A DNA stretch of 64,000 bases from Prostheceraeus crozeri (Eukaryota > Platyhelminthes > Polycladida > Euryleptidae), in contig CAJQUW010016853.1 of assembly GCA_907163375.1 (NCBI GenBank), positions 62,001-126,000 on the forward strand. The letters are read 5' to 3'. Under the pieces are notes generated by a model. It made no database searches and was not told the origin of the DNA. It saw only the letters and a list, made by a program, of their open reading frames with translations. Every line of letters begins with the position of its first letter. Position 1 is the stretch's first letter. Below, piece by piece: positions 53,576 to 64,000 of this stretch. Position numbers and translations under genes: made by a program.

Positions 53576-54960
53576 TATAATGGCGTAACGCATTCCTCAG
53601 TATTTTATGTTTTCGATAATGATATGCCGTTACTTGCATACAATTTGTCAAAGCGATTGGGGATGATACACGAGTTAGCCTCCATAGATGAGAGTTAATT
53701 TATGATGGATTAAATAATTTGCTACAAGAGTATGATGCCGCATTTACAAAGGGTGGAAAGTTAAAGGGTGTGACACATGAGATAAAATTGAAAAGTAATG
53801 CCATCCCTTTCTCGCCTCCAACGAGAAGAGTACCACCTGCGTTACAAGAAATGATGAAAAATGAGTTGGATCGTATGGTAGATGCTGGTATAATTGAACC
53901 CTCTCAAGAATCCTCTCTATGGTGTTCTCCATCCGTAATTGCCTTTGAGAAGGATAGAAAAAGCATTCGTATGTGCAGATATGAGAAAATTGAACGAATA
54001 TGTAATGAGGGACCATCATCAAATGCCAACTTTCGAAGAGATTCGATCAAAACTTGCTGGATCGAAAGTATTTAGTATCCTTGACTGTACTAATTCATAT
54101 TGGCAAGTACCAATTTCCGAAACAAGTCAACATCTATTGACATTTTCTACGCCTCAAGGTCGATTTAGGTACAAAAGATTGCCGTTTGGTCTAAAATGCG
54201 CTCCCGATATTTTTCAAAAGATATTGGCTGATCTATTGCACGATGTTCCGCGAACAGTAAATTATTTGGATGATATCCTTATCTATGCACGTTCAACGGA
54301 TGAACATGATCAGATATTGCGAAAGACACTACAGATACTTATTGAGGCCGGAGTGCGATTGAATAAGGAAAAATGCAATTTTCGTAAGAATACTGTAAAA
54401 TTCTTGGGACATTTATAGTCATCAGAAGGAGTCATGCCTGACCCCGAAAAGGTTAGATGTATCCGGGAGATGAAAGTACCTGATACCAAGGAGGGACTCA
54501 GAAGTTTTTTGGGTTTGGCAACATATATTGGTAGTCTGGCAATACCACACTTCAGTACTGTGACGAAACCATTATGGGATATGATTAAACGTGAACAATT
54601 CACATGGTTTCGGCAAGATAAAGAATCATTCTGCGAATTAAGAGAAAAGTTATGCAATATTCAAGTACGATACTACTTTGATCCTAAGAAAGAAATTGTG
54701 ATTCAGTGTGACGCGAGTCCTGTCGGTTTGGGTTGCGTATTGCTACAAGACGGTCATCCTATACTCTTTGCCTCTAGGATGACTACGAAAAACAGAATCA
54801 AATTATTCACAATTAGAGCGCGAGTTTCTCGGGTTGGTTTTTGCATTGCACAGATTTAAATTGTATCTAATTGGGACCAATTTTATTGTTCAGACAGACC
54901 ACAAGCCGATACTAGGAATATTGAAAAACCCATTGATTCTCTATTCAGCCGTCTGAGACG
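53576..54960 (+). pseudogene. Ty3/gypsy reverse transcriptase and RNase H (part of a broken element)
   Basis: RT signatures: THEIKLKSNAIPFSPPTRRV, FSILDCTNSYWQVPI, RYKRLPFGLKCAPDIFQ and the active site VNYLDDILIYA. RNase H begins VIQCDASPVGLGCVLLQDG. Order and spacing are normal for gypsy. Confidence 0.85.
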
Positions 54961-55139
54961 TTGGATTCTGTCGATTCAGAATTTCGAATTTAAAATTCAG
55001 CATATTCCGGGAAAACAGAATTCCTTAGCAGATGCTTTCTCTCGTAATGCAGTTTTCGATCATCCGAGTGATGCTGAACTAATTGGTGAAACTACTACAT
55101 GTTCAATTGAATTAGCCAAACCGATTAATATCGAAGTGG

Positions 55140-56273
55140 TTGCACGAGAGTCGGCAAATGATTGAAATACAAGACATTCTTAAGGCAATGCGTGAAAATT
55201 GGGTCAACTCTTATCCTCGAGAACTCTTACCTTACTCGCGACTGCGTGACGAACTTGCTGTATACGAGGTAAATGACAAACTAATACTTACCAGAGGCGA
55301 CAGGACAGTAATTCCGCAAACTTTGAGACCTGAAATCCTTAGGCAATGTCATGAAAATCACATGGGTATGAATAAAATGAAAGCCATGATGCGCTCAGTC
55401 GTCTATTGGCCTGCCATGGATAAAGATATAGAAGCATACTGCCGAAACTGTCAGTTTTGTTTGATGCATTCAACTATCAGTGATAGGGCGCCTATGAAGA
55501 AGGTTGCGTCTCAAGAGCAGATTCCTTGGTCAAAAGTAGCCATAGACTTGACCGGACCATCCCATGAACTCGACGGTCAATCACTGTTGACTATAATCGA
55601 CTTACATTCTCGATATCCAGAGGTTTATATTATTCAAAGTGGATCTGCGTCTTCAGTTATTGAAAAGTTGTGTGATGTATATTCTCGATGGGGTTTACCT
55701 CAGTCATTAGTTTCTGATAATGCAGCTATCTTTAACTCTAGTGAATTCCTGCAATTTTTGGAAAGACATTCGGTACAACCGGTGAAGGCTTCAGTTTACT
55801 ACCCTCAAGGCAACTCAACTGTCGAAAGATTGAATTCGACCATCAAGAAGAGGCTAGCAAAGATGAAATCAGAATTTCCGAGACGAAATCTACAAGCCTG
55901 TCTCTATAGACTGCTCTTCGATATTCGAGCAACGCCTAACGAAGTAACTGGGCAAACACGTTTCTTCATGCTAACTGGACGAAGTATGCGGACAAAGCTC
56001 AGCTGCGTGGGACCACACAAGTTGCCTCGTTGCGTGACGGTACCTGCAAAAAATATTGATAAATACTGCAATTCAAAGAGGGGAATCGTTCGCAATTACA
56101 GCGTTGGGACAGAAGTGCTGGTGCGGGGAGGAAAAGGTAATAAGTTTTGTCACCAAGGAACGGTTATTAGGGTCATCAGTCCTACGACGTATAGGATAAG
56201 GTTCAGCTCGGGACTTGAGGCTACTCATAATCAATTCAACATGAAACGGGTTAGCAGACATTTGCATGATTGA
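55140..56273 (+). pseudogene. Ty3/gypsy integrase (part of a broken element)
   Basis: HHCC zinc domain (RQCHENHMGMNK, then CRNCQFCLMH), catalytic core D in KVAIDLTGPS, D in LVSDNAAIFN, E in GNSTVERLNSTIKKRL, and a C-terminal SH3-like region (YSVGTEVLVRGGKGNKF). No chromodomain is seen. It is followed directly by the polypurine tract. Confidence 0.85.
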
Positions 56274-56465
56274 GGCAGGGCTGGCAGCCTATGATTATTT
56301 GGCTTCAGGGATTCCCACAGCTTTACCACGGGGAGTGTGATGGGGATAACAAGTATGAACTCAGTCCGCGAAGGACTGCTCATTCGTATAATCTTCGGCC
56401 ATTGAGGAGTAGGGTTCGAAGTTGAGGCTGTGTTGTTGTATCCTTGGGTTTGATTGTTTTTTTTG

Positions 56466-56478
56466 AGAAGGGGAGAGA
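56466..56478 (+). other. polypurine tract
   Basis: GAAGGGGAGAGA immediately precedes the 3' LTR and would prime plus-strand synthesis. Confidence 0.7.
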
Positions 56479-56785
56479 TGTTGCGTTGTCGATAGCTACG
56501 TTATTGTTTGCCAATGTTGTTGTTACTGCTTGCTACTGTTGCTATTGTTTGCTGTTGCACTTTTCCATTAAGCCTTGCGTTACGAACATCTGGCCATGTA
56601 ATCTGCTGACTGCTAGTGATGACAATTCCAGTGATTATTATGAACTTGTGCATGTGTGACTCTTTCAGACACTTTCAGTACGTGACCGGAGCTGTTCGTC
56701 TTCATGCTGTACACTATACATGCTACATGCTATCTCAGTAATAACATTGCTTAACACTACATTGCTGAGTTCTTGCTACGCAACA
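56479..56785 (+). repeat. 3' LTR
   Basis: 307 bases, about 99% identical to 51901-52207; followed by GATAT. Confidence 0.93.
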
Positions 56786-56790
56786 GATAT

Positions 56791-57470
56791 GATTGAACGG
56801 AAACTTTTTTGAATTGATCAATATAGATCCAAGCACAAAAAATCCGATCATTTTTCATTTGAGGTAGTTGTCAACTATCAAAAACAAATGATATTACATA
56901 GATGAAATAATTGTTTATAACTGTGATATCCTACATGTTAATTTATTAAAAGTAAATTTGTTTAAACTCATCAATTAAATTGCCTTTAAAATTTCTTCAT
57001 GGTGATTTTGAAACTTTTATTTGTATAGGACCGCGGAATTAGAAATAGAATTTGAGCTACCTTTTCCCGGTCTTGTCTGGTTATGTACTTTATCTTACAC
57101 AATACATTAATTATCTTGATGGATCTTGCTCTCATTTAAACATTATGAATGGTATAGCAAGCTAGAACATTACAATTATTGATTGGTGCGAATGTTTATC
57201 GACTACAAATATTTTTTGCACAAGATAACACAAGTATCGACACGCTATTATTATTATTAGCGAAGAAATACGGATGACAAGCGTGTAGCACCTTCATATT
57301 TTAGTGAAATATTCACTACAGATTTCACCATCTTTATCAATAAATCATTCAAAATTGGAGAGCCTACCCGAGCCCCCCAGAACTGGGCCATGAAGAAAGT
57401 GGGTAGCCTCGGCCCCCCGGGCACCCCCCGAGCGTACCCCTGCTTCCCAATAAAAGCCTCCTTGTTCATT
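56791..57470. other. non-coding, nothing identified
   Basis: Contains one GC-rich patch (57360-57440) in AT-rich DNA with the phrase GGGTAGCCTCGG and its partial mirror CTACCCGAGCC. No gene seen. Confidence 0.4.
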
Positions 57471-57620
57471 AAAAAAATGGTATCGAAGCACAGAAAGGAA
57501 AGACTTACTCCTAATAAGCATAGTCGTTTATGCTCTGAGCACTTCGATGATGTGGTCACATGTGGTGACATGACAAAGAATCTGCAATATGCTTTGTCTG
57601 ACCAATATCGAATAAAATAG
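57471..57620 (+). pseudogene. THAP zinc-finger fragment
   Basis: The frame reads MVSKHRKERLTPNKHSRLCS, then EHFDDVV. The P-x-K-H-S-R-L-C-S-x-H-F stretch is the central part of THAP domains, found in P-element-type transposases and in host THAP proteins. The domain's first cysteine pair and C-terminal AVPTIF motif are not seen, so this is a fragment. Confidence 0.55.
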
Positions 57621-60370
57621 CTTCTATTTAAATGATTATGATTTTTCTAAAAATGACTTCTATCTCGAAGTGATCTCAATTCAATGATTCCGCATTAGAG
57701 TAATATTCAAAACTTTATTCAGAAACAATGCAAATTAGAACCATTGCGATGCATTGAAATAATCATATCATCTTCATTTCAGACAAAATATTGCCAAATA
57801 TGTGCTTACAACCGGTAAATGCAGTACATTCATTGTCTAGCATAACATTGAATGAATAAAATATGACTCCAGAAATTGTCAGCGGAATTTGATAGCACTT
57901 CTCCCAATGTAAGGAGAACCTTGCACAAATAAACACGATAATTGTAGAAAACGTAGTCTACTGAATCTTGCCAATTGTTATGTATGCATATTGATTTCAT
58001 TCTCGAAAAATATGCCCGAACACGAGAAAATATTCGATCACTTTCCATATCATTTTATTGACGATTGTTGAAACTACCGGTTCATCGCGTAGCAGCAGTC
58101 AGCGACTCGTAGCGGTTGTAGAGGTTATTCTTAAAGATATTTGTTATTGTTAAAGTTAATTGGAAAGATCACCAATGACATTCATCAGGAACTTTTGAAC
58201 CGCTTTTTTTAGGGTTGGAACCGGTCATGAATTTTCTGACCCAACCCAACCGGTAACCGGCAAGATGAAGTCAGCCAAGCCGGCAGGTTGACCGGCCAAA
58301 CCCAACCGGATGGTTATGATCAATCTTTTATCAATTTGCACTTTGTCATTCAAAAACTGATGCGACAAAGGCCTCTTCGGTTTGCGATTGACCTTGGCCT
58401 CGTCCTTCTTAAAATTTGTGATGTCAATATATTTTTTCAGTATTTTTTCTAAGGGGTTATACGCTACTTATTCTATTCATTGAATTTACTCATTTAAATA
58501 TTTGGTCATCTTTTTGAAACTAAATTGGTTTTGAAATTATTTGATTTTAAAAACAGTTTATAAAAATAAAATAAATAAATAAATATGATAAAATGAGCCA
58601 AGGCATCTTTTCTAAATTGTTTATTAAACGACGAGTGCTATCTCACATGTGTTTCTTTAATGAATGAATTGGGTCCATTGAGATGTCAGTCGTTCTAAAA
58701 GAAGCAATAAATAACGGATTGTGGTGAACGGATAGCCATATGTAATTGTCCGTAAGCTACATCATTTTCCCTTGTAATTTTATAGAAAAAGTTGTTAATG
58801 TTAATTTTGACATCCGTGTCAGTGGATTATCACTTAATTAGATAGTACGTTGATCAGTCTCAATGGGCCAACGCATAGTATTTTATACTGCATTAAATAG
58901 GCTTATTTCTGTATGAAATGTATGCGCTTCATATGAATAAGTTCAATTCAAATAAATTAGCAGGCATAGTGCCTTACAACTTTTGATTCGTCTAGGCTAA
59001 CATATATTCATCAGACATGAATTTTGAGATACGTAGGCATGTGAGTAGACAAACTCACGAAACATTTCTTAGTGACAGTAAGACAGTCTTGGTGTCGATC
59101 TTAAAAATATGCTACGGATCCTCTATCGCGGACATTTTCAATAAGTTTAGCAATTGTGCATACAACACATTACAGTCAGAGTCAGACCCTCGATTATTAC
59201 AATATAATGGAAAACGAGAAACCTCCGGAGTGCACCTTCGGCGATTACACTCAACTAACGACATTGATCTTTTCATTAGGGCAAATTACACAAAATGATA
59301 AACTTTGCCTCCCGAGCCCAGATGCATAATTCATCCGATTCGGGTCCTACATTACAGTCCATGCGGGCCCGGGGCGGATCCGAGCTAAAGTCATGCGACA
59401 ATATTGAATTCATGACCAGTTTACTTTTCTCATTTATTCTTGTGCTTTTGAGTTTCCAAACTTAACCAAAAATTGTTATCAAAGCTATTTTATCTCGAAA
59501 GCAGTAGGGAAATCAGAAACACTTTCGAGATGCACTTTTAACTATAGGGATTATTATCTCAATTTATCTGAAGACGATGCGCTGAGGCATCAAAGACGCT
59601 AAAAGTCAAAAACTCCATGGAAGTCAAAACAAATTGGATTTCATAAATAGTATATTACTAGGACTATTCTGTAGTTGAAGCAGTTTGAAAAATAGTCTCT
59701 GAAATTCACAATCTTCCAATTCCTGGTCTGAAAAGGAAAATAAAGGAAGTCAAGCTTAAGTTGAATAGAATTTAGAATAGATACAAATGTTAGTACATGA
59801 GCTTCACTTTGACTGTCTTGTTTAAATAATTGAGATTAATGTTCCCTATATTTATAGGCAGAAGTGAAAACCGGCCGAGATTTTCGGGACGGGCCGTGGC
59901 CATAGGTCAAAGGGATTGATTTATATTTTGAAATTATGCAGACATAGAAATTAGGACAACTTTCATCTCCCGACAGAATTCACTACACTATGACGGTAAT
60001 TGGTGGAGGGGAGCCGCTCTGAATTACTTTGCTACACTAATGGCGCGTGAGGAGGCTATGTGCTTGCTTACAGGGAGTATGACATAAAGTTTTTCTCTTG
60101 TTTTTGTTTTGTTTATGCAAAGTTCGTTTACAAAATATCCCACAGGTTTGTCCAATGTAAAATCTGCTGCATCCGTTACTAAATATAGCATAAATGGCAT
60201 TATTCAATGTACAGTTTGAATTTTTTCGTATATTGAAGTTATTGGTGGTATTCTGTGCTTCGAATCTAATTTCTTTTCCAACTATTATACAATTGCAGCA
60301 TTTGCATCTGGATTCATTACAGCGTCTTACTCCTTTAGTTGTTTCTTTATTGCTTTTGCTAAATTTCTCA
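57621..60370. other. non-coding, with an AACCGG-rich patch
   Basis: 2.7 kb without a supported gene. 58210-58310 holds many copies of AACCGG/CCGGTT in both orientations (for example CCCAACCGGTAACCGG), as found in ends of some hAT MITEs. No target duplication was identified. Confidence 0.4.
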
Positions 60371-60379
60371 AAAGATTCT

Positions 60380-60872
60380 TTAGCTGTCTGAAGTTTGAGT
60401 AAATGTCTGATCTTCCAAAGTTTCTGTTAATTGAAAGCTGTTAGAGACTAGAATGATTATGTCATTGAATATATTCGGATTATTGGTGCTATATTTTGCT
60501 ATAAAAGGAATGACATTCTTATCACGTTTAACTTCGGATTTCTGTGATGCCTTAGAAGCACGGAAAAAAGGAATTTTCAATCAAAGGCAATATATATTTT
60601 AACTCAACCAATCTGGCTTTTAATGGATTCAATTCGACGATCTTTTTTCTCCTTTGGAAACAATTGTTTCAATTCTTTTCGTTAAAGAAAAGGGAATATT
60701 CTTTTTGATATGCTTTGGATTGACTGATGTTTAAGGAACGCAATTTCCATTTCAATTTAATTTCATTTACTTCACTTACTTTCATTTTTTCAATTACTTT
60801 CATTTTTACTTCCAATTTTTCCGCTTTCTTATAGATTCTAATATCCAGAAAATTTAGCGTAGTGATATCCAT
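60380..60872 (-). pseudogene. degenerate PLE-like remnant
   Basis: Minus-strand pieces read TTLNFLDIRIYKKAEKLEVK and, in a separate frame, KNVIPFIAKYSTNNPNIFN. The first recalls the RT thumb strand of Penelope-like elements (LNFLDISI in the copy at 17 kb), the second the 'vPfv..y...np.i' region that follows it. Highly decayed; assignment tentative. Confidence 0.3.
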
Positions 60873-61066
60873 TGTGAGTTTTATCCGTGTAAATCATCTA
60901 GGACACTTTTACATACATTTATATCACCATATCTTCTATTCCCAGAAAATGAAACAATCATGGATATAGTGCATTCATCAGTTGCTTATTTGATCACTTA
61001 TATCTTCAAAGTAAATGCTAGTGATGTGGCCCTGAGGCCGAGTCCTCCACGTACCCGGTTTCATAA

Positions 61067-61133
61067 TATAAAGGGTTCAAAAGAAAAGATTCTTGGAAGT
61101 ACCCGAAGAATCTTTTCTTTTGAACCCTTTATA
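61067..61133. repeat. perfect 28-bp inverted repeat with 11-base loop
   Basis: The arm 61067-61094 (TATAAAGGGTTCAAAAGAAA, then AGATTCTT) is matched base for base by 61106-61133. It lies 80 bases beyond the end of the exon at 61213-61487, downstream in the gene's direction. It could be a hairpin RNA precursor or a tiny foldback transposon. Confidence 0.85.
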
Positions 61134-61212
61134 AAGTAAATGCTCTTTAGTCTTGTGTACATATTGTCCTCAACAATTAATTGTTTCAATTGAAAAATTG
61201 CATCTTTCTTAC

Positions 61213-61487
61213 CTCAAAGGATACTTATGCTAAAGATTCCAACAGCTTGTTGGCGGCATCTTGAACCTCAGGTGACATATTTTCCAACAGCTTCTGGACG
61301 GTCTCATTTTGCATCACTTGGAGAATGATGGTGCGACCTTGCTCTTGAACTGCAAGAATCGTCTCTTTCAGTTTATCAAGACCTTGCTGAAGTTCATCAG
61401 TGATTTCTTGAGTCTTGGTTTTGAAGGCTTCAATGAGAACAGCTCCATGAGTCAGTGCTTTAGCTACCATTTTGTTAACGCGGTCAG
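61213..61487 (-). CDS. candidate last coding exon of a host gene, helix-rich protein
   Basis: The acceptor CTTTTCTTTTCTTTGCAG is followed by CTGACCGCG, an open frame to TAA at 61225, and a donor GTAAGA 12 bases later, so an untranslated exon should follow. The peptide (DRVNKMVAKALTHGAVLIEA, then ELQQGLDKLKETILAVQEQG, then VQKLLENMSPEVQDAANKLL) is amphipathic helix throughout, like apolipophorin or other small lipid-binding or secreted helical proteins; no family is claimed. Coding is 262 bases; the upstream exons would lie to the right, beyond the hAT insertion or outside the window. Confidence 0.5.
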
Positions 61488-61658
61488 CTGCAAAGAAAAG
61501 AAAAGCGTTTGTGCACCTTTTTGATACTAATTCTGCATATGTGGTAATACTCTAAAATATTTCGTTGATCTCTTTGCCCAGCCATTTGTCCTAGTATATG
61601 ATCGACTTTTTCCCGTGAACAATTAAATCCAACAGGTTGGAGACTGCACTGTAAGTAC

Positions 61659-63401
61659 CAGGGTTGGCCGGTAAAAACCACCCTGGTTTTTACCACCTGG
61701 TAAAATCCGGTAAAAACCACCAGCTTTTGTCACTATTTTTCGGCTAAAACTGGCAAAAACTGGCTAAAACTATTTTTCCAGCATTACTACTTGAGGTTTT
61801 TTGGGTACATACAGTATAAGGGATCATCGTCACTCCTTACTTTATTGGTGAACGTTAGTCGCAATAATTTCACTTTACTTTTTCATCATTCGATAAACAT
61901 TCAGGTATGTATTTTCACAATTCAAACCTATCAATATCGCATTTCAATCAAGAATATGTTCCAAGTATAGGTGTAAGAATATGAATTATTACAAAAAATA
62001 TTGTTATAAAGCTGTTGTGAATTATTATTCTAAGTGTGCACGTATTTTGTTGCTTTACGAATTTCATTCATTATAAGATGCAACAGACGTCCATGCTGGA
62101 AGGAAATCACTTGGCTCTTTATAAAAGATTGAAAACAGGCATTTTATTAAGGTAGAAGGGTAGGAAAATATGGAAATCTGGCCTCGGATTTCTACGATTA
62201 ACCTCCCTGCTGATCTCATAGAATAGCTTGTCTTCTAAATCTGTGGCAAATGTGCCAATACCCATTGTGATTGCACGAATATTACTATGAAATTTATCCT
62301 GCTCTCCCAGAAGGACTAGATTAAAAATGTTGCCCTTCAACATTTTTCATGTTATGGTAATTTATCCTCACATATTTAGAGGATAAGGTTATGTTAAATG
62401 AATTTAAAACCGAAAGTAAAGTTTTTATTGGAGCTCAAAATATGGAAATTTCAGGAACTTTAAACAAACTCGTATAATACAATAATGTCAAAATTGTTTG
62501 TCGTCCTCAGATTCTATTAACACGATCAATTTTACAGCTTACTGGACATGTTCTTTTGTTGAGATTATAACTGAAGCTGTTCAGACATACACTGCACCTC
62601 ACTTTATCAAGATTGCTGGTGCGAACTATGATATTTAATTATTATTTGTTCTTGCAAATCATGATTTCCTGCTACAGTCACAAGCATTAGTACATTTAGT
62701 ATATTTCTAAAAAAGTAGAAATGCATTCTAAGTGACTGTTGCACATTGCTTGATTTGGAAGGTGAGATTTTCCGGTGGAGAGACTTTTTGATAGAGTGTT
62801 TTCTCTGCGTTCATGAGACCTGGGTTCGAATCTAGATCTGATGAAACCTAAGCTACTATTAAAATGCACTCTACATTCTTGCTGAACACTCAACACAGAA
62901 AGAATACCAGTGGGATTATTGAAGCTCGTCCACATAAAAAAAGTGGTTTGCTTAACTTAGTTCTATGTATATACCAGTTATATTCATATATCTATTTTCA
63001 TTTTTTCATTCATTTGATGATAATTCTGCGAGTATCTAACAACTTCTGTTACATGAACCAAAGAGCCAAAATGGTGCTGAAGTCTACATTTGTTCCTAAA
63101 TCACAAGAAAAGGGCAGAGCAATCGTAAAGAAAGGCAACATCGTTTGTCGTTCGTTTAAAAGCATATCATATGGTTCCATCACAGAATGAATGTCATGTT
63201 TTGGAAGATAAGAGTTGCAAACTGCAAACCCGCGCGGGCGCATGCACCGTAATACTTAAACCCCAACTTGCTGTTGATCATTTCGTGAAGAAATAGACTG
63301 ATTTTTCGGAATTTTAGTTTTAGCCGGTTTTTACCAGTTTTTACCTGGTTTTTACCACTTAGTGGCAAAAACCAGTTTTAGCCGGCAAAAAGCCAACCCT
63401 G
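61659..63401. mobile_element. non-autonomous hAT element, 1743 bp
   Basis: The ends CAGGGTTGGC are inverted, and a perfect 8-base duplication GTAAGTAC lies at 61651-61658 and 63402-63409. The first and last ~110 bases carry repeated GGTAAAAACC / ACTGGCAAAAACTGGC motifs in both orientations, likely transposase-binding arrays. Inside are only short frames, none resembling a transposase. Confidence 0.9.
62790..62840 (+). repeat. tRNA-like remnant within the hAT element
   Basis: TGAGACCTGGGTTCGAATCTAG is a good B box context preceded by TTGATAGAGTGTTTTCTCTG. The A box is weak. Probably a decayed SINE head. Confidence 0.4.
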
Positions 63402-64000
63402 GTAAGTACTCACATTTCACAAAATCTCGTCACATCTTCTTCGCTGTTCTCATTAGCTGAAGGTTTGTATCGTATACTATAGAGTATAGACGCTCGGTAT
63501 AGCGTCTGCTGATATCAATTACAGTACGCTATAGCATGAAATATTAATTACTAAAACGTCAATTAAATTGCAATTGATGTGTTCTTATAAGTGCAGGCCT
63601 ATTTGTTCCCCATCACATATCATCCATTGTGATCCTCTATCTCTCGCATACAATCGATCAATACTTGTTCACATTCATGACCTTTCTGGATTTAGAAATC
63701 ATTAAACCTACAATTATCAAATTATAATAAAGTCAACACTATCATAAACAATCAAATGAACTCCGCAACATACAAAAATTCTTTACAGAAGTAAAAAAAA
63801 CTGACTGCATGATCATTTTGTCGTATTTGAATTAATAAAACACATTGAGCCGTTGCTGATATTCTTTTAGCCATAGTGGAAGATTAGGAAGACACCAATT
63901 GCATACCCTCAACAGTCAGTTTTCTTAGTGAAGGATGTCCGTTATTGAATAGTGACTAAATAAACAACTATCTGAAAATTAATCCACTTCTTAGGAAATC
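63402..64000. other. non-coding, small hairpins
   Basis: 63488-63507 is a perfect 7-bp hairpin (AGACGCT, CGGTAT, AGCGTCT) next to a TATACTATAGAGTATA palindrome. Nothing else identified up to the window edge. Confidence 0.4.

Larger units (their letters stand above)
51901..56785 (+). mobile_element. Ty3/gypsy LTR retrotransposon, young but broken
   Basis: 4.9 kb with two 307-base LTRs that differ at about three positions, so the insertion is recent. The 5-base target duplication GATAT is perfect (51896-51900 and 56786-56790). Parts in order: LTR, primer binding site, gag with zinc knuckles, protease, reverse transcriptase, RNase H, integrase, polypurine tract, LTR. The protease-RT-RH-IN order defines Ty3/gypsy. 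The coding region has a handful of breaks plus one inserted LINE tail, so this copy is inactive. Confidence 0.93.

Noticed and set aside
59017-59298. 93-residue plus-strand frame
   Set aside because: No recognisable motif or splice context; consistent with chance in AT-rich DNA.

Overview
The window is AT-rich metazoan nuclear DNA, most likely from a marine invertebrate, though I cannot name the species from sequence alone. The evidence is the near absence of long host genes, many families of eukaryotic transposons (Polinton, Penelope-like, CR1/L2-like and RTE LINEs, hAT, piggyBac, mariner, Ty3/gypsy), GT-AG intron borders and tRNA-derived repeats. It is a transposon-rich intergenic or intronic region with a few isolated candidate host exons.

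Layout. Positions 1-6.3 kb hold one end of a Polinton/Maverick element read leftward: capsid-type protein (cut by the window edge), minor virion protein, integrase with chromodomain, packaging ATPase, a basic core protein and a block of small accessory genes. The block includes two RING-like proteins with the same zinc-ligand spacing and a cysteine-rich peptide. 6.8-8.05 kb is a 5'-truncated Penelope-like element (PLE). 15.3-20.2 kb is a second PLE with two direct pseudo-LTRs and a third inverted one, joined to an inverted truncated copy so that the locus is a palindrome with arms of about 1.24 kb. Both PLEs carry minimal hammerhead ribozyme motifs. LINE pieces lie at 10.1-11.3, 21.4-22.0, 25.3-26.1, 30.3-34.0 (nearly full length, two ORFs), 37.8-38.6 and 51.0-51.7 kb.

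DNA transposons are a DD41D mariner-like element (22.7-24.2 kb) split by a 444-bp hAT-type MITE with its target duplication, a 2.0-kb piggyBac with TTAA duplications (43.0-45.0 kb), a long hAT transposase ORF with an N-terminal PCNA-binding-type motif (47.2-49.4 kb), a 1.74-kb non-autonomous hAT with a perfect 8-bp duplication (61.66-63.40 kb), and several MITEs and foldbacks. A young Ty3/gypsy element with 307-bp LTRs and a GATAT target duplication occupies 51.9-56.8 kb.

Candidate host exons are few: 11755-11966 (minus), 14486-14701 (minus, weak), 38727-38814 (plus, weak), 41723-41836 (plus, last coding exon) and 61213-61487 (minus, last coding exon of a helix-rich protein). They are chosen on splice signals plus an open frame, and none was matched to a named protein. 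The longer stretches between these features hold nothing I could identify.
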